Assembly: GCA_016719855.1 (NCBI GenBank)
Contig: JADJYH010000031.1
Location: 38,560-102,559, forward strand
Origin: Saprospiraceae bacterium
GTDB taxonomy: Bacteria; Bacteroidota; Bacteroidia; Chitinophagales; Saprospiraceae
Direction of reading: 5' to 3'
Length of the DNA stretch: 64,000 bases
Shown here: one piece after another, positions 25,535 through 35,031 of the stretch
Position numbering within the stretch: the stretch's first letter is position 1
How the letters are laid out: each line of letters opens with the position of its first letter
Position numbers and translations under genes: made by a program
The notes under the pieces: generated by a model
Database searches by the model: none
What the model was told of the DNA's origin: nothing
What the model saw: the letters and a program-made list of their open reading frames with translations, nothing else

Positions 25535-27895
25535 TTATTTTACCACTAATTTTCGGGGTTCCTCGCCAGCCCTCACCCAGTAAACACCTGATTGCCAGTT
25601 GCTTACGTCCAATTTGGTAGCGAACCGAGCCTCCTCCTCCAGCACCATTTGCCCCAACGCATTGAACACCTGAAGGCGCCCCAGTTGGCTGGAGGTGCTG
25701 CACACCGTGACTTGGCCACTTGCCGGATTTGGATAGATTTCGAGCCTGTTTTGCTCCGCAATGTCCGCCACTGCGTTCACCCCGTTCTCGTTATTGGCGT
25801 TGAAAGTATGCGCTTGGATGACGAAGTCGCCCGTACCGTTGGGCACACGAGCGTAACCGAGGTCGGTCTGTTGATCGCCGAAAACCACTTCCTGCCCGAT
25901 GCGCTGTTGGTCGTCGAGGAGGTAGAGCGACTCGCCACTCGCCGAGAGCTTGAAATTGGCATGGAGGCCGGACTGGCTACCGTTCTCATCGGCCCAGACG
26001 ATGAGGTAGCCGTTGCCGGGAATGGTCGTGCCGTCGGGGAAAGTCCATTTGGCCAGGTTCGTGTAGCTGTCAGTGAGGTGCCAGCCGCTGAGGTCAACGA
26101 CATCGGCAGCGTTGTTGTACAGCTCAATCCAGTCCTCGAACTCGCCGTCCTGGTCAGCCACGGCAGCCTCGTTGGAGGCCATGATTTCGTTGATAACCAC
26201 TTCACTGTCAAAGAACTGCGTGACGCCTACTTGGTAAACGAACACATCGTACTCTGCTCCCTTGGGGAAATAGGTCGCCGTCTTGGCGGTGTTGTTGGCG
26301 AGGGCTTCGATGTAAAAACGCACGTAGTCGCCATTGCCGAAGGCCGGAATCTCCGCCCCAAAAAGGCCGTCACTCGCCGCCCCGTCTCCGTGGGCACCAT
26401 CGTCGAACATCTCCGTTTCATCAAAAATGCCCACTAGGCCACTGCCAAAATGTAGGTTCACTTTGCTCACGCCGAGCGCACCACTCACCTGCGCCGTCAC
26501 GGTCACGGGCTGGCCAGCGTCGGGGCTAGTCCAGGTGCCATTGGCGGAGACCATGTTGACGTCGGCGACGGTCAAGCCCTGCACGTTGACTTCGGCGTTG
26601 TTGTTCACCGTGTTCCGGCGGGTTTGGAACAGCGTTTTCAGCGCATTTTTTTCACTGACAAACTCCTGGTAGGTGTAAATCTTCTTGGTATCAGTGGCCA
26701 CATAGGGGTCAATCATCTCAAAATAAGCGTCAATCTGCCCATCAATTTCAGCTTGCCCAACGGCATCTTGCATGATGGTGCGCAGGTGCGCAAGGTAGCG
26801 CTGGCGTATTGCCGGCACGGCCAAAAGGCGGTTGAGCAACGGGTAGCGGGTGTCGTTCTGGTTGTAAAACGCACCCCAGCTTGCGTTCATCGGCTCCAGG
26901 ATGGTGTTGCCGTCGTACTCAATCGGCACGATGCGGTTGGTCTCCGGCTCCCAGTAGAGGTAGTAGTCCATGCCGCCCTTGAACACGTAGCCGTCGTCAT
27001 CGGCGAAGGCAATTTCGGTGGCCAAAAACCAGAGCGTGCGGTCAAGGTCCATGTAGTTTTTGATGGTGTCTTCGAGCGAGGCGAGCGGCGTGTTGTTCAA
27101 TTTGTCGCAGACCTTGATGAGGTCTTCCCAAGGATTGGTTTTGTTCGTTTTCTTGAGGGTATAATATTTTTTGTACTCACTGGAGTCGGTGGTGCCGAGC
27201 CAGTTGAGCGAGCAGTAGCCGGTGCCAAATGGCCCGCCCGTGCCACCGCCTGGGCCGCCACCGCCGATGGTCTTGAGTGCCCGCCAGCGGGTGCCGTCGC
27301 TGCTCTGGAACCACTCCTTCGTGAATTTGCCGTCGAGCGCCTGCACATTGGGGTACGGCCCCCAGTAAACGCCGTTGATGTAGAGCTGCACGTAGTTGGC
27401 CTTGAGCGACTGCGTGTGCTGGCGGCTCTGGTGCAGGTACAGCACCTCCCGCATGAAAGAGGGATCTTGAAAGCAGTTGTTGAGGTTGAGGGTTTCGTAG
27501 CCCTCAATGTCCTGGTCGGGGTCGGCCCAGTCGAGGGTGATGTTGAAAGATTTTTTTTGGCTGTTCTGGTTTTGGGAGTAGGAAGTTTGGCCTTTGAAGC
27601 GCACACCGACTTCGTTCGCCAGCGTGTCACCGTTGAGCACCATCACGGCGCCAAGGTCGGTGCCGGACTGGTAGTTGTTGGTCAGCAATGACCAGTAGTT
27701 TGGCTCATCGAAAATCAGCTCGATGGTGTGGAAGGCCGACTCGTCGTAGAACCCCGTGGTCACGTTGCCGCCCGTGATGAGCCGCTTACCGTCGGGTGAA
27801 AAGTGCATTTCGTCGGGCAGGTTCTGTGCCCCCATTTTGCCGAAGGCGTAAGCTAAAATGGCCAGTATTAATAAGGGCGTTTTGATTGTTTTCAT
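25535..27895 (-). CDS. Secreted CotH-kinase-domain protein with lamin-tail domain and T9SS sorting domain
   Basis: The start at 27895 gives the signal peptide MKTIKTPLLILAILAYAFGK; the longer frame from 27949 lacks one. The CotH spore-coat kinase-like domain spans roughly residues 40-420 (for example DWADPDQDIEGYETLNLNNC, VQLYINGVYWGPY, IPIEYDGNTILEPMN). A beta-sandwich follows, then a lamin-tail domain around 560-680 (EVVINEIMASNEAA, DWIELYNNAADVVDLSGWHL). The C-terminus is a T9SS type A sorting signal (LEIYPNPASGQVTV ... SGVYWVRAGEEPRKLVVK), so the protein is delivered to the cell surface. CotH domains can phosphorylate proteins; here the target is unknown. A -7 box (TAACTTTG) lies 36 bases upstream. 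Confidence 0.9.
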   Translation of the reverse strand: MKTIKTPLLILAILAYAFGKMGAQNLPDEMHFSPDGKRLITGGNVTTGFYDESAFHTIELIFDEPNYWSLLTNNYQSGTDLGAVMVLNGDTLANEVGVRFKGQTSYSQNQNSQKKSFNITLDWADPDQDIEGYETLNLNNCFQDPSFMREVLYLHQSRQHTQSLKANYVQLYINGVYWGPYPNVQALDGKFTKEWFQSSDGTRWRALKTIGGGGPGGGTGGPFGTGYCSLNWLGTTDSSEYKKYYTLKKTNKTNPWEDLIKVCDKLNNTPLASLEDTIKNYMDLDRTLWFLATEIAFADDDGYVFKGGMDYYLYWEPETNRIVPIEYDGNTILEPMNASWGAFYNQNDTRYPLLNRLLAVPAIRQRYLAHLRTIMQDAVGQAEIDGQIDAYFEMIDPYVATDTKKIYTYQEFVSEKNALKTLFQTRRNTVNNNAEVNVQGLTVADVNMVSANGTWTSPDAGQPVTVTAQVSGALGVSKVNLHFGSGLVGIFDETEMFDDGAHGDGAASDGLFGAEIPAFGNGDYVRFYIEALANNTAKTATYFPKGAEYDVFVYQVGVTQFFDSEVVINEIMASNEAAVADQDGEFEDWIELYNNAADVVDLSGWHLTDSYTNLAKWTFPDGTTIPGNGYLIVWADENGSQSGLHANFKLSASGESLYLLDDQQRIGQEVVFGDQQTDLGYARVPNGTGDFVIQAHTFNANNENGVNAVADIAEQNRLEIYPNPASGQVTVCSTSSQLGRLQVFNALGQMVLEEEARFATKLDVSNWQSGVYWVRAGEEPRKLVVK

Positions 27896-27930
27896 GAATA
27901 TTTTGTGCTTTTGTGAAAAATGGTGGACGG

Positions 27931-27938
27931 CAAAGTTA
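27931..27938 (-). promoter_or_regulatory. Candidate -7 box (TAACTTTG) of the CotH gene
   Basis: A perfect TAnnTTTG on the minus strand, 36 bases before the ATG at 27895. Confidence 0.55.
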
Positions 27939-27990
27939 CCGCCCACCATTCCAATTACTGTTGAATAATTTTCATCTTGTCACCTAAAAC

Positions 27991-28997
27991 TCAATTTCCA
28001 CTGTCGAAAAGTACAGCCCCATTGGGGTCGAAGAGGATTACCACGTCATTCGACAGCCGGACGATGTAGTTGCCGTTGTTCTTCATGCAACCACGCTCGA
28101 CGGTTTCACCAGCATAGTTGGTGGTGATGTATTCTTTAGCAACCGTTGGAAGGTCGTCAAATGTTATCTGCAGGTTGCAGTGGTGGTGGTGCGGGCCACC
28201 GTTCGGTTGTCCGTCGCACACCTTGATGAATATGCCGTCGGCAGTGAAAAGAAGCACCGTGCCACTTTCAAGCTCGACGCCGAATTTGCCGCTGGGCTTC
28301 ACCACGACCACCGTGATATTCTCACTGGAATAGTTGGTCGTGATGTATTCCGAAGCAAGTAGTGGCAGGTCGGCTGCGTCAATGGTGTCACCGGCTGCAC
28401 AGCCGCCGCTCGGACCGTTCGGGCCATTTGGGCCGCCGCCGTGGTGTCCGCCATGACCACCAGGGCCATCGCCATCAAACTCGCCGCAGATATGGACGAA
28501 CTCGCCCACCCCATTGAACAGCAAAATGGTGCTTTCCGTAAGTTCCACGGCATAGCCGGTGCGGTCACCGTGCGCCTTGTACACCACGATATCGATGGTA
28601 GCGTCATAGGTGGCGGTGATGTAATCGGTTGCAGCCTGTGGCAGTTCGGTCACTTCCACGGTGTCGCCCCTCATGCAGCGGAAAACGCCGCCGTTCCTGC
28701 CAGCGCCCATGCAGCGGCCGTTCTCCCGGAAGTAGAGGTCTTGGCCATCTTCCAGTTCAACTTCGTAGCCCATGCCACGCACCCGCCAGGCAGCTTCGAT
28801 TTCCACTGGCGTGAACGACAGCGCCACGTACTCCCGCACGTCGGTCGGCAATTGTGCCACGGTGACGGCCTGCTTGTCGCTCGAATTGGCGATGGCGTTC
28901 ATCATGTCCGTGGCGTCTGTAGTTGTTGTGTCTTTTGGCAGGCGAAAGCCAGTGCCACGATGCCCATTGCGAGCACACCATAAATTAGATTCTTCAT
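27991..28997 (-). CDS. PepSY-like repeat lipoprotein, one frameshift
   Basis: The ATG at 28997 opens a lipoprotein signal (MKNLIYGVLAMGIVALAFAC, Cys20). Its frame closes after about 30 codons, but adding one A to the AAAA run near 28940 joins it to CQKDTTTTDATDMMNAIANS and on to 27991. The mature part holds four similar units of about 70 residues, each with a (LP)xxxxEYIxxxY helix and a GYxVEL/FGVELESGTxLLF strand pair, the putative PepSY-like/DUF2874 fold. A Gly/His/Pro-rich spacer (GGHGGHHGGGPNGPNGPSGG) separates units two and three, and a short His tract lies before unit four, which could bind metal. Probably periplasmic or on the surface; function unknown. Upstream (28998-29200) only a run of twelve C at 29045-29056 stands out. 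Confidence 0.78.
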
Positions 28998-29200
28998 GTT
29001 TTAGAAACTTTTTTTTGGTTAAAAATAAGATGTGAAAACACTGGCCCCCCCCCCCGTTAGCAAACAAAATGATATTGCCAAATCGGTTGAGGAAAAGTCT
29101 ATTCGATAACGATGGTATTTTGATTGCGGCAGCATCGCCGCTTTTGTATTAGGTTAGGTCAAAAAACCTGCTCGGTTGGTTGCACGGAATTTCATTTTTT

Positions 29201-30772
29201 TCAAAAATTGTACATCACGCCAGCATTCACTCCCGCCGAAAACTCGGAGGACTGGATGCGTGGGTTGCTATGCCTGCTCGTCAGCGAACCGACCACTGTC
29301 GGCTCCAGGCGCAGGCTCAGTGCGCTCGTCATCCGGTACTCCAGTCCGATGCCAGCGAGGTAGTCCACCGTGACGGTTTGCAGGTCGGAGGGGGAGCCAG
29401 ATTGCTTGTCTTTTTGCCTGAAATCGAACTTGGGGTTCAGCGATTTGATATCGTCCACCCTGAACTCGTTGTTGAGCATGAAATTGAACATGACGCCCGC
29501 TTTGGCAAGTACCCGCAACCGTCCGTTGCCGAAATTGTACCCGGCATAAAGTGGCAGGCTGAGGTAGTCAAGCCGCTGGCTGGTAATGATTTCCGCCCCC
29601 ACTTTTTCATCGTCTGGTATTTCCACGGTGGTATCCGATGACGACGCCCGCACGTCCATTTCCACCGCACCTACGGCTGTGTTCAAGTTGTATTGAAACT
29701 CGTGCTCGTTGTCGCCCATGCCGGGCATGTGGGGGTGGTGGCCCCTGCGGTCCTTGAAGTCAAATTCAATATTGTGCATGGCCTGGTAATCCATCTTCCG
29801 GTAGTCAATGCCCGAACCAATACTGAGGCGAGGCGCCACCTGTTTTTCAACAACCAGCCCAGCCATTAGCGACTGGCCAGTTGTCTCGTTTCTCACCTCA
29901 AAAGTCCTTTCTCCGCCAGGGAAGGGATTCGGTCCAGTGCGACGGATGCTGTTGATTTTTAGCCTCGATGCCATCGGCAGGACACGGAGGCCAACCGAGT
30001 AGTCTGAAGCACTCAGTTTGGAGGCAACGACGATGGAATTCGCCAATGGTGCAGGCGTTGCGGGCATCTCCAGCGTCGTCAACTCTTTCGGCCAAATCCG
30101 CTGCAAGTCCGCAGTTTCCGTTGCCGGGTTTTCTGTCAAATTTTCCGGGGATTTCAGCGTCTCGTCAGTGGGTGCAGGGTTGTTTTTTCCATCGGAGGCC
30201 AAGTCGTTGACGCCTGTTTTATATTCCAAATTGTCAACTGGCAGCTTTGGCTGTTCCATTTTTTCTGCGGCGTTCACCTGTGTTTTTTCCTTCGGAAAAG
30301 TAGCCGCAGAATTGGTCAAGCTTGATTGTTTTTGTGATAAAGAGAGCGTGTTTTGCCTTTCCGCCAAGTTAGTTGCGGTTGTGCCGTCAGTTGCAGTGGA
30401 TGGTGGGACTGGGCTATTTGGTTCAGTTGCCACCGCTTCCACGCTGTTCGTTGACTCGGTTTGCTGGCCAGCCATTTTCTCCTGCTCCAACTGCCTCAGT
30501 TGGTTGGAGTTCCGCTCCAGTTCCCGGCTCATCCGGTTTATTTTTTGGTTGAAATACAGGTGCTGCCCCACCAACAGCAGCGCCACCACCGCTGCCGCAG
30601 CGGCCACCGCCCACCAGCCACGCACAGGCGTCAGCCGAGGTTGTACCGCCACCGGCGGCTCCAGGTTTCCCGCTATTTTCGACCAGAGGTCGCCCGGCGG
30701 GTCTTCGCTGTGACCTTCGAGGCTTTTCCGCAGAAACTCCTCCAAGCGGTCGTTAGGTAATTTATCTTTCAT
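29201..30772 (-). CDS. Membrane-anchored outer-membrane beta-barrel/anti-sigma-like protein following an ECF sigma gene
   Basis: The 523-residue protein begins with a short cytoplasmic segment (MKDKLPNDRLEEFLRKSLEG) that resembles the start of anti-sigma factors. A single membrane helix follows at about 50-70 (WAVAAAAAVVALLLVGQHL), then a coiled-coil (SRELERNSNQLRQLEQEK) and a long Thr/Asn/Pro-rich linker. The last 230 residues look like an outer-membrane beta-barrel (YSVGLRVLPM, LSIGSGIDYRKM, YLSLPLYAGYNF, TVDYLAGIGLEYR, ending GVMYNF). This anti-sigma plus porin-like layout directly after an ECF sigma gene is a known Bacteroidota arrangement, so envelope-stress sensing is the likely role; the exact signal is unknown. 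Confidence 0.75.
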   Translation of the reverse strand: MKDKLPNDRLEEFLRKSLEGHSEDPPGDLWSKIAGNLEPPVAVQPRLTPVRGWWAVAAAAAVVALLLVGQHLYFNQKINRMSRELERNSNQLRQLEQEKMAGQQTESTNSVEAVATEPNSPVPPSTATDGTTATNLAERQNTLSLSQKQSSLTNSAATFPKEKTQVNAAEKMEQPKLPVDNLEYKTGVNDLASDGKNNPAPTDETLKSPENLTENPATETADLQRIWPKELTTLEMPATPAPLANSIVVASKLSASDYSVGLRVLPMASRLKINSIRRTGPNPFPGGERTFEVRNETTGQSLMAGLVVEKQVAPRLSIGSGIDYRKMDYQAMHNIEFDFKDRRGHHPHMPGMGDNEHEFQYNLNTAVGAVEMDVRASSSDTTVEIPDDEKVGAEIITSQRLDYLSLPLYAGYNFGNGRLRVLAKAGVMFNFMLNNEFRVDDIKSLNPKFDFRQKDKQSGSPSDLQTVTVDYLAGIGLEYRMTSALSLRLEPTVVGSLTSRHSNPRIQSSEFSAGVNAGVMYNF

Positions 30773-30782
30773 CTTTCTTTTG

Positions 30783-30860
30783 TTATTGGGTTATTGGGTT
30801 ATTGGGTTATTTGCACCGTTCCAAATAACTCAATACCTCAATAACTTAATATCTCAATTC
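30783..30860. repeat. Octamer hairpin element, GTTATTGG family
   Basis: Four GTTATTGG units (30783-30813), a 10-base loop, then degenerate inverted units (30824-30860). It fills the gap between the sigma factor stop and the downstream gene start, inside the presumed operon. Confidence 0.85.
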
Positions 30861-31404
30861 ACCCCGCCAGATTCTTCTCCAGCAGGTTTTTCAAGAACGC
30901 CTTCGCCCGGTTCAACTGCGACTTCGAGGTGCCCACCGAGATGCCAAGCTCATCGGAAATCTGCTGGTGGGAGTAGTCCTCCATCACGTAGAGGTTGAGC
31001 ACGGTGCGGAAGCCGGTCGGCATTTTTTGCATCAACTTGATGAGCGCCGCCGCTTTTTCGCTTTCTTCAAAGACCGAATCGTCGGCATCGCTCAACTTGT
31101 ACTCGACGTTTTCGAGTTCCGTGAACTGAAGCCCGCCCTTTTGCTTGCGCAAATTTTGCAGCGCCACGTTCACGATGACCCGCCGCATCCAGCCCTCGAA
31201 GCTGCCCTCGCCCCGAAATTGGTGCAGGTCCCGGAACACTTTGACGAACCCCTCCTGCAAGGCGTCCTCGGCATCCTGTCGGCTGTTGGCGTAGCGCAGG
31301 CAAACGGCGAACATCTTCCCTTTGAAGTGCTCGTACAGTTGCTGCTGCGCAATGCGCTCACCATTTTTGCAGCGGGCCAGGATATTTTGCTGAAAGTCAA
31401 TCAT
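30859..31404 (-). CDS. ECF-type RNA polymerase sigma factor
   Basis: The 181-residue sigma-70 family member has region 2 (YEHFKGKMFAVCLRYANSRQ, DAEDALQEGFVKVFRDLHQF, GSFEGWMRRVIVNVALQNLR) and region 4 (MPTGFRTVLNLYVMEDYSHQ, ISDELGISVGTSKSQLNRAK). The short linker without region 3 is typical of ECF sigma factors. The gene downstream encodes a membrane-spanning protein likely acting as its anti-sigma partner. Its TGA stop abuts the GTTATTGG octamer hairpin. Target promoters cannot be told from the window. Confidence 0.95.
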   Translation of the reverse strand: MIDFQQNILARCKNGERIAQQQLYEHFKGKMFAVCLRYANSRQDAEDALQEGFVKVFRDLHQFRGEGSFEGWMRRVIVNVALQNLRKQKGGLQFTELENVEYKLSDADDSVFEESEKAAALIKLMQKMPTGFRTVLNLYVMEDYSHQQISDELGISVGTSKSQLNRAKAFLKNLLEKNLAG

Positions 31405-31533
31405 CCAGAGTTTTTCGCCAATTGTAGTTGATTAGGTAGGCAAACCAGTCCATTGGTTGCATCTGTCCGTTATTTTTCACAAAAATTGTCGAGTTGCCGG
31501 AATGCCGGGAATTTTCGCAATTTCGCAATTTCA

Positions 31534-33368
31534 ATGAAATTCTCCATTTCCATATTCCGCTTTTGCGCCGCTGCCCTGCTGGTGGTCACGCTGCTTTTCC
31601 CCCGCTACACCCGCCCCGGCACGGAGGCCACACTAGCCTGGGACGTGAGCGGCTATTACCTGTACCTGCCCGCCACGTTCATCTACCACGACCTGAAACG
31701 GGTGGCCTTCCTGCCCGAAATCATCGAAAAATACCAACCCAGCTTCTCTCCCGACCAGGCTTTCCCCATCGAAAACGGGAACCAGGTGATGAAATACTCG
31801 GCAGGAATGGCCGTGCTGTACCTGCCGTTTTTTGCCGCAGGCCACTGCATTGCGAAGCTGACCGACTACCCCGCCGACGGGTTCAGCCTGCCCTACCAAG
31901 GGGCCATCCACCTCGGCAGCGTGCTGGCTGCCATCATCGGGCTTTGGTTCCTTCGGAAAATACTGCTCCGCTACTTCCCCGACCGCACCGTGGGCTGGAC
32001 GCTGCTGCTCATCGCCCTCGGCACCAACTTTTTCAACTATGCCACCTTCGACGCCGCCAATGCTCACGGCTGGTTGTTCCTGCTGCTGGCATTGCTCACG
32101 CACCTCAGCATCCGTTACCACGAGCTTCCAACACTGCGGAGGGCAGCAGGTATCGGAGCGGTCATCGGACTGGCGGCGCTCGTCCGCCCGACGGAAGTTT
32201 TGTTCGCCATTGTGCCGCTGCTCTGGGGCGTCGGGAGTCTGGCCGCATTGCGGGAGCGCCTGCTTTTTCAAAAACAACTGGACGCACGTGCTGCTGGCGG
32301 GCCTTGCCTTGGCCGCCATCGGCAGCATCCAACTGGTTTATTGGAAGTACGTCAGCGGCCACTGGTTCGTGTACAGTTATGGCGAACAAGGGTTCAGTTT
32401 CCTGCACCCGCACTTCTTGGACGTGTTTTTTAGCTACCGCAAAGGTTGGCTGGTTTACACGCCGCTGATGGTGTTTGCGCTGGTGGGGTTTGCGATTGCG
32501 GATTTGGGATTGCGGATTGCGGATTATCCCGGCCCCCAATCTGCAATCCGCAATCCCAAATCCGCAATCGTAGCCTTTTTCCTCCTCAACACTTGGGTCG
32601 TCTGCGCTTGGGACATCTGGTGGTACGGCGGTGCCTTCGGGCAGCGGGCGATGGTGCAGTCGTACCCACTTTTGGCGTTTCCGTTGGCGGCATTTTTGAC
32701 ATGGGCCACCGCAATCCGCAATCCGCAATCCGCAATCTTGAAAGTGCTGTTGGCGGGCTGCGTGGCGCTGAATTTGTTCCAAACCTACCAAGCCCACTGG
32801 GGGCCGTGGGAGGCGGATGCGATGACCGGGGCATACTACCGCCACATTTTTGCGAAGCTGAAAGACGAGCCGACGGACAAGTTGCTGCTCGATACGAGAG
32901 AGGGATTTTTTGGCAAAAGACAAAACGTGCAGGCCATTTATTCCACTGATTTTGAGGAAGTTACGGACAGCGTTGGCGTGAGCAGACAATTCGCTCATTC
33001 CGGTGTTCAGGCTGTATTCGTCGCTCCGCAAACGCCGTTTTCATACACCCTAAACATTGCCAAAATCACCGGAGATGACCCGAGGGAAATGGCTGCACAT
33101 CGCCGCCCAATTTTACTGCGAAGAAAAGGTCTGGGAGGCATGGGTGATGCCCCAACTGGTGGTCAGGTTCGAGCAGCAGGGCGGCACGGTGCGGGAGCGG
33201 GCGTTGCGCCCGATGCGGGTGCTGGAGCCGGGCAAGTGGGGCGAGGTGGGCATGGACATCAAGGTGCCGAGCAAGGATTTTGACAATATCAAAATCTTCC
33301 TGTGGTGTCCCGGTGGACAGGGGATGATGTGGATGGATGACTTGAAAATTGAAACTTTTGAAGATTGA
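31534..33368 (+). CDS. Polytopic membrane protein (GT-C-like) with two repeat insertions and two frameshifts
   Basis: The start at 31534 (MKFSISIFRFCAAALLVVTL) gives a signal-anchor helix. Three frames join, with one T missing near 32268 and one C near 33079, into about 610 residues. The first 380 residues contain eight or more membrane helices with the loop AWDVSGYYLYLPATF, where Asp in the first periplasmic loop recalls GT-C glycosyltransferases (ArnT/PMT-like). The C-terminal 170 residues are a soluble beta-sandwich (CEEKVWEAWVMPQLVVRFEQ ... MWMDDLKIETFED). Within the membrane part, 26 codons at 32493-32570 are an exact ATTGCGG hairpin element (IADLGLRIADYPGPQSAIRN), and a second single-arm array lies at 32710-32738. 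Both insertions keep the frame open and fall in predicted loops. The sugar donor or substrate is unknown. Confidence 0.68.
32493..32570. repeat. Heptamer hairpin element (ATTGCGG family) in frame inside a membrane protein gene
   Basis: The 33-base arms 32493-32525 and 32538-32570 match at 32 of 33 positions with a 12-base loop. The total of 78 bases is 26 codons. The coding strand reads IADCGLR-like, then AIRNPQS-like text. Confidence 0.92.
32710..32738. repeat. Heptamer array (ATTGCGG family, single arm) inside the same gene
   Basis: Four units of CGCAATC reading TAIRNPQSAI in the coding frame. There is no inverted partner within 100 bases except the element at 32493-32570. Confidence 0.88.
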
Positions 33369-33374
33369 TTTACC

Positions 33375-34143
33375 ATGAAAATTGAATTGAATCACAACGG
33401 CCAAGCCTACACCGCCGACCTCTCCCGCCCCCTCGACCTCTCCATCCCCCTCCGGTCAGGCCTCGAAAACCCCTAACTGCTTCTGGGCACCGCCCGTGGA
33501 AATCTGGCCCGTGGTAGCTGGCGATTTCGTCGGCGACACCACCAAAGGCGGCCCCGTCAACTTTAAGAACATTACCCTAAACCCCCACGGCAACGGCACA
33601 CACACCGAGTGCGTCGGACATATCGCCACCGAAAAATTTACCATCAACAAGTGCTTGACACGTTTCCATTTTTTGGCGAAATTGGTCACGCTCTACCCTG
33701 CCCGACTGCCCGACGGCGACAGGGTCATCCTGAAAAGCCAACTGGAGGAGGTGCTGAAACCGGGCGAGACTGAAGCGTTCATCCTGCGCACCCTGCCCAA
33801 CGACGACCACAAGCTGACCGCCAACTACTCCGGCACCAACCCGCCCTACCTTCACCATGAGGCGGCGGCCTACTTGGTGGACTGCGGCATCCAGCACCTG
33901 CTGCTCGACCTGCCCAGCGTGGACCGGGAGGAGGACGGTGGGAAGCTGCTGGCGCACCGGGCTTTCTGGCAGTACGGTGGCGGTTTTGACGACATCCGAC
34001 AAAACTGCACCATCTCCGAGATGATTTTTGTGAAAAACGAAATCCAAGACGGCGTATATTTGTTGAACCTCCAAATCGCCAGTTTGGAGCTGGACGCAAG
34101 CCCCTCGAAGCCGGTGATTTATCAGCTAGACATTAGACCATAG
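33375..34143 (+). CDS. Cyclase-family (kynurenine formamidase-like) metal hydrolase, one frameshift
   Basis: The ATG at 33375 opens MKIELNHNGQAYTADLSRPL; the frame closes at 33474. Removing one T restores LENPNCFWAPPVEIWPVVAG and the frame ending at 34143. The family metal-binding motif HxGTHxDxxxH appears as HGNGTHTECVGHI, with Glu in the Asp position. A second His region is HHEAAAYLVDCGIQHLLLD, followed by DLPSVDREEDGGKLLAHRAFW, typical of the fold. The roughly 255-residue length is normal. The natural substrate of this clade is unknown; formylkynurenine is only one possibility, and no other tryptophan catabolic gene is near. Its stop codon TAG lies inside a CTAATGT heptamer element. Confidence 0.85.
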
Positions 34144-34210
34144 ACTTTAGACGGTGGACGGTAAATTTCCTGGTCACCATCTAATGTCTAAAGTCTATCA
34201 TCTACCATCT
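34126..34210. repeat. Heptamer hairpin element, CTAATGT family
   Basis: The left arm CTAGACATTAGACC... (34126-34161) faces the right arm ACCATCTAATGTCTAAAGTC (from 34177). The left arm encodes the last residues and the stop of the cyclase; the right arm ends six bases before the next ATG. Confidence 0.85.
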
Positions 34211-34215
34211 CAAAA

Positions 34216-34887
34216 ATGTATCCGCAGTCAAAATATCGTTCGAAGCTATACCGGGACTACCGGGCCATAGAGCCGGGTGAGTGGCGGAAAGTGGTGCATT
34301 TTTACGAGGAAAAAGAGGCGGAAATACGGGGGCTGGACTTCGACGAATACTTCGAGTTGATGAACGCCTACACCAACGCCCTCTTTGAAATCGGGGCTTG
34401 GCAGAAGCACCTGCTCATGGCCGATGCCGTCATCGAGGCCAGCATCAACGAAAACATCAGTGAGCTACATGGGGAGGATGTGTTCCAACATACCCTCTTT
34501 CGCAAATCGGCCTCCCACTACCAATTGAACGAACTGGAGCGCACGGAGTACATCCTGCGGGAACTGCTGCGCATCAATCCACACCATGCCGATGCTTCCT
34601 TGTTCTTGAAAAAATGCCTGCGAACGATGCGCCCCTGGCTGGTTCGGCAGACCCGTGCCGTGGCCATGCTACTGACTTTCGTGGCTGCCTTCGCCATCCT
34701 GCTGGAAATATTGGTGGTGCGCAATTTTTACGAAAACTGGACCCGCCCCGTTGAGTATTTCTGGTGGGGGATACTGGCGCTGGCCGCACTGGTGCTGGCC
34801 GCTGGCGAGGTGTTTCATTACGGGCGCTGCAACCGGGAGGTGGACAATTTTTTGAGGGGGGTGCGGGCGAGGCGTCGAAATTATTAG
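34216..34887 (+). CDS. Hypothetical protein with helical N-domain and two C-terminal membrane helices
   Basis: The 223-residue protein is not recognised. Residues 1-135 are helical with TPR-like spacing (ALFEIGAWQKHLLMADAVIE, LERTEYILRELLRINPHHAD). Two membrane helices follow at about 145-170 and 183-205 (AVAMLLTFVAAFAILLEILV; WWGILALAALVLAAGEVF), and a basic tail RGVRARRRNY suggests the C-terminus is cytoplasmic. No signal peptide is present. The ATG is six bases after a heptamer hairpin, so translation initiation may be influenced by that structure. The 140 bases after the stop show nothing. Confidence 0.65.
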   Translation: MYPQSKYRSKLYRDYRAIEPGEWRKVVHFYEEKEAEIRGLDFDEYFELMNAYTNALFEIGAWQKHLLMADAVIEASINENISELHGEDVFQHTLFRKSASHYQLNELERTEYILRELLRINPHHADASLFLKKCLRTMRPWLVRQTRAVAMLLTFVAAFAILLEILVVRNFYENWTRPVEYFWWGILALAALVLAAGEVFHYGRCNREVDNFLRGVRARRRNY

Positions 34888-35031
34888 CTCTCAACCAGTT
34901 TTTGCAAGTGTGACTTGCAATCGCAGTCAGGTGGCGAAAGGGATGCCTGCTTCTGTGTGCTGCCGGAGCCTGGGAAGTTTCAAATTTGCATGAACTGGTC
35001 ACACTGCACTGAACCATCTCGAACTGGAATT

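Noticed and set aside
29045..29056. Run of twelve C as a phase-variation tract upstream of the PepSY-like lipoprotein
   Set aside because: It lies outside the coding sequence and away from a recognisable promoter, and homopolymer length is unreliable in these data.
30783..30860. CRISPR-like array
   Set aside because: Units are only 7-8 bases with no unique spacers and an inverted partner; no cas gene is present.
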